Shown here: piece after piece, positions 1-13,200 of the stretch | How the letters are laid out: every line of letters starts with the position of its first letter | Position numbering within the stretch: position 1 is the first letter of the stretch | NCBI RefSeq assembly: GCF_001522545.3 | Contig: NC_031769.1 | Coordinates: forward strand, 25,132,100-25,196,099 | DNA length: 64,000 bases | Direction of reading: 5' to 3' | From: Parus major | Lineage: Eukaryota > Chordata > Aves > Passeriformes > Paridae | Translations under genes and position numbers: made by a program | The notes under the pieces: model-generated | The model's database searches: none | Told to the model about the DNA's origin: nothing | The model's input: the letters and a program-made list of their open reading frames with translations, nothing else

Positions 1-1191
1 ATTTAAAAATGTCACAGTAAATAGAAAAATGTGAAGAAGGGAAAGTGAGTTAATGAAACCTGTCCTCATACAAGTTGTGACTTTTAGCATGACACCTGTA
101 TTCTCCTCACATAAAGTTTGTCATGTTATTACGGTTTGAAACCAATATAAGAGATATACCTCACAATCTTTTTTTTTTTTTTCCTATGTGGTTACAATTT
201 TATTCCAGATATACCCTGAGCATTTTGCATTTTTGTCTTTTTTTCTCCTCCATGCACAAGCAAGTCTAAAACACATCATATCCCTCTGTGATGTCCTATT
301 GCCAGACTGATGAGCACATTGTATATGTAAAACCCTCCTGTACTTGTGGAGCAGAGCACATATATTTTTAAGGACGAAGAAAAATGGGATGAAATTTCTT
401 CAGAATGATACGATACACATTAGTGATTCCCTTGCTTGAAAAACTAACACCAAAGGTGAAAAGTGTCAATTAAAGTTGAAGCTACTTGACATATTATAAC
501 AAGAATAACTTAAGTAACAAGAGTATTTTATTGTTTAAATAGCACTGAATTTTCAAATATTTTTAAAACCTTCAAAGTTAGCTCTTTTTTTTTGCTGAAT
601 CCATCCATTTTACTCAAGAGGACAAGTCCCACTTATTTCAGTGACATTTTTCCCATAGAGAAAATGACATGGATGTAGCCCTAACTATCTTATATATGAC
701 ATTTCATTTCAAGTAGTACCTACAGGCCAGCTGTTCACTTGGAAGTGACATACAGACACTCATCTCAAAAAAAAATCAGCATATAGCACCCTAGAACTGT
801 ACATAAACATATTCTTGCAGGGGTTTAACACCATATTTTAAGATGGAAAAGGCATAGAAAATTTGGGAAAAAACAACTTCAAACTGATTATTTTCACAGG
901 AGGGACAAAACCAAACCACAAATCCATTAAGTTGTTTCTTGGATTTTTTTAACAAATGGCTTCAGGAAGAAATAACTATGTACCAAGTTCATTATGCCAT
1001 TAAAGGGCCTGGCCTCCAACACTGTATTAATTTTTAATACTTTTTAGTTCTTATTTCTGAAATTCAGTATTTTTGTTCCTACAACAAAGAATTTTAAGTT
1101 CTTTAAATCAGATGCTTTTAATTTTGACAGAAATGTATACACTAGAAATTTCCAGTCTCTGGTCTCTAGGAAATATGTATCAGATTGTCAC
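1..1191 (-). other. COL28A1: COL28A1 intron after exon 21 (open to the left edge)
   Basis: AT-rich sequence with several short T-runs. I see no Gly-X-Y coding stretch and no RNA gene in it. Confidence 0.75.
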
Positions 1192-1260
1192 CTTTGGTCC
1201 AGGAGGTCCCAAAACAGATGATCCAGCTACACCAGGGAGTCCTCTCTTTCCAGGATCACC
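1192..1260 (-). CDS. COL28A1: COL28A1 coding exon 21, Gly-X-Y (69 nt), last one in the window
   Basis: 23 codons starting GDPGKRGLPGVAGSS, then V-L-G-P-P-G-P-K: the class interruption with Gly16 changed to Val. Donor AAG|GTGACA; acceptor TAACAG. Confidence 0.92.
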
Positions 1261-4200
1261 CTGTTACAAAATGGTATAATGTAGACTTAACAGACAGTTT
1301 GACTTTCTGAACTAAAAATACCTGCAATAGAGATCTACCTGCAAAACAAGCAATACTGTGAAAAATACATAAGTCAAAACATAGTTCTTATGAAAGCTGG
1401 TCTAACTTTCATGTTTTAAATAACTACTGGCTGAACTGTGTATTTGACTTTTTTAGCTTTAGTTAATATTTTGTGTCTGGCTTGCAATCCAATGGAATAA
1501 CAAGAACACATTATTCCAATTTCCTTCTAATTCATTCAGAGCAACAGTTACAAAATATTATAACAAAATTTTGATGATTCAAAGTAAAAATTTCCAAAAT
1601 ACTCTTGGATAGAATCCCTTGGATAACTTTAGTTTAGCTTATCAGTGCTCATGTATAACTATAACATATGTAATTATATCTTTAACTATTCTTTTTCTCC
1701 TTGAGACTTCTGTGTCATTTAGGAGAAATGATGGAAATACTTCTGCTTTCCCTTTTTTCTGCTAAGTCTCTAAGCATCAGACACTTGAGAAAACTCCATA
1801 GATATTTTAATAAAATACAAAGAGAAGGGTTACCACAGAAGAGCAAGCTTACTTTTGGTCCAGCTGGGCCTTTTGGTCCCATAAGACCAATCATTCCTTT
1901 GGATCCTTTTTCTCCAGGGTCACCCTAAAGAAAACAAACTTTTTTTTTTCAATCACATCAAAGATTCATTTACAGCCGCAGCTACACATATAGCCAAAAC
2001 CACAACAATATTTATTAGCCCATAATTAGAGAGATGTTTAGATATTCTACTCCAAATGAAATCCTGCTGATTTCTAGAATGTGCCCCAAATGTCCTAAAT
2101 TATACAAAATGGGAGATAAAAGTTGTCTGTCTACTAATACATCTTCCCAGGCTTTTAATTTAATATTAAGATATCTAACTATTCTCCTCTATTTCTCTTA
2201 GCTTCTCCCTATCTCTGTCAACATAGTGAGCTAATCTGTCATCTCTGAACTTCAATGAAAATTCTGTACTGATATTTTAGGAAATCTCTACTACCCTATT
2301 AACTTTAGGCTCTGTGTTTAGAGTCTGATTTTGCTGCACTTGTTCAGGCTACAGAATACATTGTTCTCTCTCTTAAATCCTTTTAAATAATCAGCTAAAA
2401 TAGAGTTGATACTTGCGATATAATGAATGAAAAAGTAAGCCAGAATCCAAACCCTTATAAAAGTCTGCAGTATTTCCCCAGCGTGCATGTCAAGTCATAC
2501 CTTTTGACCTACATCTCCTTTGCCAGGGGGTCCTTCTGGGCCTCTTGGACCTTGATCTCCCTTTTCCCCCTAACAGAGATTAAATGTTTAATTACTTTTC
2601 ATGTCATTAATTTTACTGATAGACTTATGAGAAACAATGCTTGAATAGATATTTTACTCAAAAATATCAGTAAATACTGGTTAATTTTTTTTCCAACAAA
2701 AAATAAAGTATTCTGTCTCTTAAAGCCCTTGCAATCTCCTACATTCCTATTCCTTATTTTCATAGACATTTCTAATAATGTCATTTGCAACCACATCAAT
2801 CTTTTGTGGGAAGGATTCCATGCCTGTACTTATAAGAGGAAGAAAAATGCTTGCAAAGTTATCAGAAAATGTCTTGATGAACCAATTCTGAGAAGCAATT
2901 TTAGACAATTCTGTAGCCAATGGCCACTCCAGACTGAAAATATTTGCCAGGAACATTACATTAAATAATTCACAAATAACCCACATGAAACATTCTATTA
3001 AGGAGCATTACCTACAAAATGTTTATGCAGAATACAAGCAAGGTTAGTATATCAAGATATCTGCAAGTAACCTAGAGAGTGAAAGATAGATTAAAATGAG
3101 GTTAAAATCCATTTCTGCTTTCAGCAGTTGATGAAAGTGATATTACAGAGCCTATTGATGATAGGCATCAGTTGGGATCCCTCTTTGGTGAGACATTGTC
3201 ACACCTGCAAATAACTGCTGTAATATCACCATGCTACTCACTGTAGGCATCCAGCTGTTCTTTGCACTGCCCTGAATACCCAGGGTAGCTGCTCGGTACT
3301 ACTATTTTTACCTTCAGTGGGCTACAACATGGAAGGTGACAGCACAGAATTAATTATCAGATCAAAGACAATATGCAAGAGAAAAAAACAAAAACCCAGC
3401 ATGACCGTCTGTAACACTAACCCAACATTTACTGTAAATTCTGATGCACTCCTTATACATTGGAATCCTACTTTTTGAGCAGTGGATAATACAAATTTTA
3501 AAAATATAATTAAGTAGCAACAGAAATGCTACATATTTTCTCACAGTGGAAGGCTTACTGCTTCAGGCTGGAGTTTGTCCAACTGGTATTTGCACTTTTA
3601 GGTGACAAAAATGTGAAGTTGAATTCTTAATAGATATTTATTACTTATATTATTTATATTGCTTACTCCAAATTATGTTTAGTTTATCAATTTTACATGT
3701 TAGCCAGCTGCTACCTTCATATAAGTGCTTCACAACGGTCAGGAGGCAGCTGGATTCTCAGCAGCAGTTAAAAATCACACAAAGCACTGACTTTTGCTTA
3801 CTCAGCAGCTCATTCATTTTGGAAAGAGTACAATTAAAAGCTTTAATTAAATTTGCTCTAAATTTACTATTTTAGGCACTCTGCTTTGCATCCCTCTAAA
3901 TTAACATCCACCATTTTGAATTTATGTTTCTTTTTCCAAATGTGGTGGAGTTTCTCCTAGATCCTCAAAGTTTCCATTGAAAACAAACAGGCCTGGGTTT
4001 AGCTGTTTGTGCAGGTACCTGTACCATGGCTGACAGGTTTCAGCCACAGCTCACCACCCTGTGAGATGCCCTAAGTCACACTCACGGAGCATCACTTGGT
4101 GTCAGGAAAGATCTGAATAGGTGTGGTGGGTTTTAGTGCTGGCTAAAATCACCAGGGTACTTACTTACTTCCTTCTTGCTGTGAGATATGGATTAGGAGA

Positions 4201-7200
4201 ACGGCAAAACAGGCTTAAAACTTAAACAGTCCATGAGGAACAGGCTCAAGACACGAGCTACCTGCTCTCCAAGAGATTTGTGAAATTTAACAGTAGTCAA
4301 TTGCCCACAAAAGGCAGGGTTGCTTGCCTGTAGCTCAGTTGCTCATTCTGATGGTAACCACTGTTAGAAGTGTTGGACATACCTCATCCAGTCCCATATC
4401 CCTGGAAAAAGTATTGGCATGTGCGTTCCTCAAGGATGAACTCCTTACCACTGCAAACCTGCAAATAACCTGTTCTTCCTTAATCACCATTTTTGCACAC
4501 CTTTTTACATGTGGTGAAATACATTTCCTTACCTTTGTCCCTGTCAACCCCTTCTCTCCTTTCACCCCCTTCTCTCCTGGGAGTCCTGGTAGACCTGTAT
4601 CTCCCTTAAAGAAGAAAAAATTGTTACATCTGCATATTTCAATAAATTGTTTGTTCTGTAAAATGGATTCAACAGTTTGTGAAAATATTAATTAAAGATA
4701 GACAATATTTTTCTTCCAATAAAGGTTTTTATTTCCAGTAAGTTAAATATTCTATAGAGACACTAATTTTTAATACCCATAAGTATTTAAAATTTCTCTC
4801 CAAGTTCCCCACCTACTTCTTAAATCTTGGACTTGTATAAAATAAATTGATATTTATTCAGTGAATAAAACCATGACTGAATGTTGTTTGTTTTCCTCTG
4901 CACGAGAACAACATTCTATTAATGTAATTTACTTGCTAAGTCAAACATCTGGGACTTAAAGGATGGTCAGCCAAAAACATCCAGATGGTGTTACTGACTG
5001 AACACTAACCCCTTACCATTTGCACAAACCAACCAAGTCATTACTTTTCATATTTACCAGAAAGAGTTGAAAGAATTCACAGGAAGCAGTCCTGCCAAGA
5101 ATTTCTTTCATGATCCAAGAACAAGTCATTAAAAACAAGATGTCTCTGCCACTTTACCTGATTTTTGAAGCCCTACTTAAGTCATTAAAGATATGGTTTA
5201 CAGACTTCAAAATGGCATCTGAAGACAAAGCTGTAAGTGTTTAATTTCTCTTTCAATACACCAGCAGTATGACCACCACTGTCGCAAAGAGTGGCTTTTT
5301 TTCTTGGATCAGAAAAACAAGGGGAACAGAGTTGTCAACCTTTCTAACAGGCCTTGGAAAGACGTAACTAGTTTAGAAAAGATCAGGGGAAAACTTTGTT
5401 CTGGTCATGGTAGTGGCAACACTTTTATGACCCTCACTGAAATTCCTTCCTATTTTGACCACAGTTAATTTATACCAAAAAGATCTTCTACTTGGTTTAT
5501 CAGTAATTAGTGGAAGAATTTACCATGTAAAGAACAGTTAAAAATAAAAGCAGGCTCACTTTAAGTCCTGATGAGTTAATTCCTGGAAGTCCTGCTTCTC
5601 CTTTTTGTCCAGGTTCACCTGGTTCACCCTAGCAACAAAGAAGTCTTTAGTTTAAGAGAGACACAATTTAGCTTCATTCACTACTTGCACTGTTTAATTA
5701 GCTGCATACACAGAGGCAGATATGATGATATTCTACAATTCTATGAACCTAAGTGGTCAAGTTTTCACTGGAAAATTCTGTTCTTTAAAACCCCCTGTAA
5801 CTTGTAGGTCTGCATCTATTTTATTTAACCCTGCAGTGGGCAGAAAGTTGAAGTGAATCACTCCAACTTTCTTTCTTATGCTTTAATGCATTTTATTTTT
5901 TTAATGTACAGGACTATATCAAAAACTCTTTGGTCACTGAACAAAAAGTAAGTCCAAAGAAAGAAAAATCACACGTCCTGCTTAAGAGAAAGTTTTAGCC
6001 TTTTTTCCTGTAGTTCCAAAACAGTAAAAGAGATAGGATCTCCATTTTGCAATTTTGTTTCATCACCTTAAGTGAATTGGCCTATCACATAACATGTTTC
6101 ACAGGTGTCTATGTTTCTCTACATTAATATTAAATATTTCTGCTATAACTGCTGTTTACATGCCAAAGCTATACCCAGAAGAAAATGACTGGTTCTCTTC
6201 CTCATTTTGCAACAGTGACTAATATCTTCCTTTCACAAATCAAGGTGATTACTAAGCACACTTCTGATTTACAGTTCATTCCACTTGCTCTCATTATATT
6301 TCAGCAATTCCCCTTTCCTTTTCCCCTCACTTTTGTGTTCTCTTCCTACTTTTTCTCCTTCTGCAGTGCAGGGTCAGCTAAGCAAACTTCAGCTCTCTTA
6401 CCTGTCTTAGTCTTTCTATTTTTGGTTTTGGTTCTTTCTCACAATGACCATTGAAGGCTGAAGGCCAGGCTGAAGGTGTGGTGGGATTAGCCTGAAGTCT
6501 CAAAACCACCACTGAACTAAATTTAAACTGTTTGGTAAAATGATCTACTTGAACACAGCATATAAGTGGCACCAAAATCATTGGACACAAAGATGTCTGA
6601 AAGACCCTCTGCTTAAAAATATGTGGTCTTTTAGAACCAGAAGTTCATATTCACAAAGTTTAAGGACTGATCCTAAGCAGGCAGAAGCCATTTTGTTCCA
6701 TTTGGGGAAGATCTTTATAGCATGGATGGCTTCCTCTCTAAGATTCAAAAGGAGTTGTTATCTCAAATGAAGTTACATTTTCATCTCATCAAGTACACTT
6801 TTGAAAAGCCTGGCAAAGACACTTATTCTTTCATGACAGTGTTGCTTTTAAAAATCAACCATTACCTTTGGTCCTGGCCGACCAGAACCTTGAGAGCCTT
6901 TTGCCCCAGGGATTCCTTGTGGACCCTGTATACCCTGTAAAGCAAAATAAATGAGTTTTAGTGCATTATACTCTTCCACATATGAAAATCACACATCCAT
7001 CTTTCAGTTAACAACAATTTTATCTCATCTTCATAAGAAATCTTCTTTCCAAAATTAACAGAATCCAAATCTTTTGGAATGTTTCAGTTTTTCTTTATCC
7101 AATAGCTAAAGGGTGTGCTCAAGTTTCAAAGGGCTTGACATTCAGAATTGGTAGGTACTTAGCCTTGTAAAATTCTTATGTATAATATATCACCATCAAA

Positions 7201-10200
7201 CCAACGCTATCTGATTTACCTCCAAATCAGTCAAAATCAGTTGTATTTACAAGCTTTGCTTAAAAACTAGTTTAATACTTCTAAAAATGAAAAATTACTA
7301 TGAGACTTTTAATGGCTTTACATCAAAATTGCAGCTCTGATAAAATATAAAATGAAACCCCTATGCAAATGCTCATTACACATCCAAAATGCAGACTTAC
7401 CCGGCTTCCTGGATTGCCTATTCCTGGTGGTCCTGGTGGGCCCTGTGGTCCTACTTGGCCTTGTTCACCCTATAGAACAAGTATTCCCAAGAACTGAATT
7501 GCAACAGTTCATGCTATCTGATTAACATATTTGAACTAAACACAGAGTGGCAGTCCTCAAGCTGTATTATCTTGAAGTCTGCTGCTTCTAGTTGAAGTAA
7601 ATGTGTTTGGAATACCTGGAAGTCTGCCTGTGACAACTGATCTAATCCTTCTGCCCTAAAAACTCCATCTTGTTTATAACATTAGATGATCACACCTGTA
7701 ATTTTATTATTTAGAATGATCCATAGCTCATCTTTACATACTGAGATTCTTGTACAGAAATGTAGACAGTTTCTTGCGCAACACTCAGAAGAAAACCTCA
7801 CAAGTGCAAACACAGCAGCTGCAGAGTATATTAAAAAACTAAAAATATCAGTGTTTCTTTGCCTGTTCCAGGTCCATTAGATAGATGACTTAGGGATTTT
7901 TACGTTTTAATAGGTATTTAAAAATTAAAATATTTTAAGTAGAATATTTCTGAAATTATTTTAGGAGAAAAAAAAAGTAAATTTCTTCCCATCATACTCC
8001 CAGCTGCATAGAATAAAGTCCCTAGTGCTCTAAGTTAACATTAACAGGCTCACCTACTTGTTCTGATGAATGCAGCCCATGGAGCTGCATGAACAATGTA
8101 ACATAGCTCCTCAGATCCAGGTAAAATATACCTTGGTAGAGTTGTGATATAGTGCAAAAAATTAATCTTTATTTAACTATAAATATAATTGATTATAGAT
8201 ACAATTATAAATATACTCTGTGCCTCACCTTGTCACCTTTGACTTGTTCACCTTTTGGTCCAGGAGGACCGCGTACACCTTCGGAGCCTTTTTCACCCTA
8301 GAAATAGATGGCAGTTTTAAAACTTATATTTAGGAACTTACAAAGAACACCATCTTAGACAAACTGGTCATCATGATAATGAGGAAAAAATATTCTTTTA
8401 CAAACAAACTAGAAAAGTAATCAATGGAATTACCAATATTAGAGAAAAGAAAAGAAATTGGTTAGAACTCGTAACTCCATCGCATTCATTGTGGTTTTGA
8501 ACATAGGACTTCAAAAGGAGAAAATTAAATACTAGGAGTAAGGAAGATACATTTTGAAAGCATAACAATATGTTCACTAGTCAGAAAGATCAGTTCAGAA
8601 ATGATTGCAAGGACATGACTGATGCCTTTTCCATACAAGGAAAAAAAATTCTTTGCTTAGTAGTTCAAGGCTCTAGAGAATCTTGAAGCCACTAAAACAG
8701 AGGGATATATTTTGATGGGAAACCCAGTTACGATTTATTCATTAATCTTTGATTGTTTGTACTTATTTTTAAAAAAGGAAAGTTGACATATATTAACCTA
8801 GCAAATGGTCTAAATGAGATAATTGTCCACAGAGACTCATACAACCCATCTTTCAGTTTCCCAAAATGGTAAGGCAAAATGAAAACAGTTGCTGAATATT
8901 TTCTTCCAATACAGAACATAAATAGCTTAGGAGTTTTTTGGAAGACAATTTATCTCACTAATGCTATCAAAAGAAGTTATCTTTATTAAACACATAGGAG
9001 AATCATTAACTTACTACTGATAGAAGGACTGTACATTTTTTTTTCTATAATTACCTGGCTAGAGTTTCTGAAATCAGTGGGATATTCAGAGAGTCTAGTG
9101 ATTCAGAAAACCAAGATCCATCATCCAGCATTTTATACCAATGGAATTATCAGTGGCTTTAAATAACTTAGACACTACTGCAAATTTGGTCCACAATGTT
9201 AAAGAAAGTAATTTCCATAAAACTACCTTTTGGCCTTGAATGCCCTCTCCTTGTGGACCTCTCTCACCTGGTGACCCAGCAGGGCCAGGTGGTCCCTGAA
9301 AGAAAAAAAAATAAATATTCAAACAATACCAGAAATTCAATTTTTTATAGCAAATTTGTCTGATTTTCAAGTACAGGATTTTGCAACATTTAAGACACTG
9401 GTAAGTGAAAATGCTTCCACAATATCTGACTGAGCCCAGGCAATTAAAATGAGCTGTAGCAACCATTAGTTGGGTCATTTAGAATAGAATAAACCAATGC
9501 TGAATTGATGTGAGTTACATAATTAATGTCTAAAGACTCAGAGCATTAGTATTACAGTGAAATTTATTCCCTGTAATTTCATATAATTTCATTATTTTCA
9601 TCATAAAAATAATCAATTTGAATATATATTTTAATATATAATGACAGGTTAAACATGCAACACTAGAGAATGTTAATTTTGATCTAAGCAAGTACACAAA
9701 TAAGTATTTTTCTAACACTTTCTGTCCTCCTGCAAAATTCAGCTAACTTTCATTATTTAAAGCTAGTAAGCACTTTTTAAGGATGACCTTGATTAAACAA
9801 AAAGTTTCTACATATTTCTGTGAGAAAAATAATCTTTCACAACCACAAATTAATTTTTAAAAATACTATTAGAATTAATTTAACACCTATCTATATTTTG
9901 GCTTTCTGTACACAAGAGAACCATACATTTACATTTCAGGAAGAAAAAGCAACCAATAAGCATTAAATCAGGAACTTGCCAAAGTTCTGTAATTCAGAAA
10001 ATAAAGATATAACTAAAAGCATGCAATTTATGCAATATAGATCCTTGTTCTTGATGTGATCCAAATTACATATAGGAGTTGAGGAATGTTTCATCTCTTA
10101 TTTTCATCTTCTTAAAATTTGATTGTAGACAATTTTAAAAATTATCGCCAACTTTGGGGTTCTTTTTTCCCCCAAAACTGACTTGTATGTGGTTTTATTC

Positions 10201-13200
10201 TCCTGCTTGGACAAACCACATGCAGCTACTGATGTATTGGGCTGGAATAGCTTGTGCTGCTCCAGAGTGGGTACAAGGTGGTTATGGAATCAGTAGCCAA
10301 AACAGCTACTGACAATCACACTCACTAAGCCTTATTTTGTTCCATTTCAATTCCCAATGCATATATCACTGACTTACAGGTAATCCTGGCTCACCAATTC
10401 CAGGCGGTCCTGGTAATCCAATTTTACCTTCTCGACCTTCAGCACCCTTGTGAAAAAGAAAATTAGGAAGTTCAGTCCTAATTCAGCTTGGTACTTCTGA
10501 AGAGCAAAACATTTATATATAGATTATTTAATGGTGTCACCACAAAGGCTTGAAATCTAATGAGTAACCTCTCCTAAAGGAAAAAAAAACCCTATACATG
10601 ATGTTTTAGAAGCATTTGAAAGACCTTTCAATTAATACTTGAAACACTAGATTGCATTCCAGCAGTCAATACCTAGGGATAACTGCTTAAAATTGCAAAG
10701 CCTAAGAGATGACAAGGATGAGGGAGCTAACTCAGACTAAATTTGGCTGCAGTACCTAAGCAGGAATGCTCAGGTGTGAGGGATGCTCACACCTAGTCTA
10801 TCTAGGTACCCAAATTGAAGCCTGCTTCAGTGGAATATGGGATTACATGGGAACTCCAGGAGCTGTAGAGTTTCTGCATCTTCTACTTACAAGATGTCAT
10901 AATCTTCACGATTTGTCCAGTTTACTGAAGACTGTGTGCTCTGTGTAAGGGCACAGAGGATTTTTATCTTTCTACAGAATGGTAAAGAGACAGGAGGTGA
11001 CATTTCTTCCCCATAAACTATCTTCCCTTCTGGAAGGACCAAGTGTTGTCCCTTTTACATGTCAAAATATTGGTTTCTAAGCTCATAAACCCTCTCTGTG
11101 TTCTGGGGTCTGCCCCACTGCACAGGAAATATGTGGGGATTCAGTGAATGTACAAATTAGAACACTAAAAGCAAAAAAGTGTAAGTGTATTAGACAGTGG
11201 CATTTGGCTCCAAAACACAGGGAAAAGATGGCATAAAGCTACACCAGAGACTTGGCACCAGAATTATAGTGAGGTCTAATTCTACCCAATTTACCTTTCT
11301 TGTCTGACTCTGAGATACAGTTCTTTGACAAAACTTGTTTTGGAGACTCATGTTTTCTTAGTCAAACTAAGAAGTCATGTTTCCTATGCAGATGCTTTTG
11401 TAGTTTTATGAAAGGAGATCTGGCTGGCCAGCATAGGCAGACACGACTTTTCCAAGACTAGATTCCACCTTCTAGTCTTTTGCAATAAAATGAGATGGAG
11501 GAATTAAATGTTTCATGAGAGAATCTTACAATCTTTAAGAATGTCTGTTCCTTAGTGAATGACAAGGCAAATCTCTCACTTTACCATATATCACAGTGGC
11601 TGAGATGTATTTCTATACCTTGAATTGTGGTTTATTCATTTGTGAAAGCAGTTGCTAGTGCTTGAAAATTATCTCATACAAGATTTATCATCTCATTCCA
11701 TTTAAATGGCATTATTTCTGACTTCTGTCAATAGGATCATCAAAAAAATGCAAGAGTTGCTGGAAAAGCAGGTCTTTTATCTCCATCCTATGTTAATACA
11801 AAAAAATGTCAATCAGTTTTACATTTAGGTGCTAAGAGTTTGACTTCGATAAAACTGTAGGTGATAAATTTCATTTAAAAGAATGACTGCCCACAGCTAT
11901 CACTTTAACAAACATAATTCTGAGAGTTACCTTGGGTCCTGGCTCTCCAATGCCAGGGGGTCCTGCAGGACCATAGGGACCTGGAGGGCCTTGTTCTCCC
12001 TAAAGAGAAAAAATGAAAAGAAACTATTAATGTGAAGAGAAGTTTAATAAAATTCTGACAGAGTGTCTTCCCAAAGCCTTATTCAGAGCTAGAGAAATAC
12101 ATTTTTAAAGTAAAAATAAACACAACAAATAAACACAACAAATTGTCTTGAATAAATATGTTTATTTATATACATTAATATATGTTCAGATTAGAAGCAA
12201 GGCCAATACCCTGGCCATACAAAATCTAATAATTTTATAAAGGCACTCTTTCATATGCATCATGAAAAAGAAAAAATAAAAAAAAATTTTTTTTGTCCTA
12301 TTTTTGGACTTCATCTAATATTTTGGTGCTTCCACAGACTTTACTTGATAGAAAGATGTATTGGAAAAAGAAAGGGTATTTGGAAATGAAGCAGTGCTTA
12401 AGCTTCCAACACTGCACACAAGGTTCTTGCCATAACAACAAATGCACACAAATAGCATAACTGTTGCTCCTACTGCTATCTTTGCAGCTCGTTACTCTCA
12501 TCCTCTCTTCTGTATAGTGTGTTTCCAACAAAGCCAACACAGCCACACAGTTACTAATTATTTTTTTTATATAAAAATATGTGTTTATTTTGTGGGAAGG
12601 TGTTAATTTTTAGGGGATTGAAACTTTTATTTACGTAGAAATTTTATATACTGAGTTCTGCAACCTTTCAATAAGAATTTCGCACTTGAGAGGTCAATAG
12701 AAGTATAAAAAATTACATTTCCTCACAAAATCAATCAGTTTTTAATCAGCCAAAGAATGAAGCTAAGATGCAGAAATTGAAAGATACAGCAGAGGTAAAT
12801 AAACAGACTATCCTTGAAGCTTAATTTCTGATAACTATGCACTTACAATGCTACTAATTCAGCTTTAAATCTAGAATAACATGGAAATTGATGCCCAGAC
12901 TTAAATTCGTTCCACCACAGAATAGTATAATAATCTAGAAATAGCCATGAAGTTTAAAACTTATTCAAAATGCAAGATTTGCTGGCACATCTTCATAATC
13001 TAATAAATTAATACAGCACCAGGAGAAGTTATGTCTTAAAAGGCAGAAACAAATCAGACAAAACTGCTATCAGTCAGGGAATAGAATATCTCCAGATAGG
13101 ATACCGACAGGGTATTAGCAACATAGACAACTATTGCAGAAACACAGAACATAGCTAAAAGGTTGACTGTCTTCCTAGGCAGAAGGAAGACAGAAAATAA

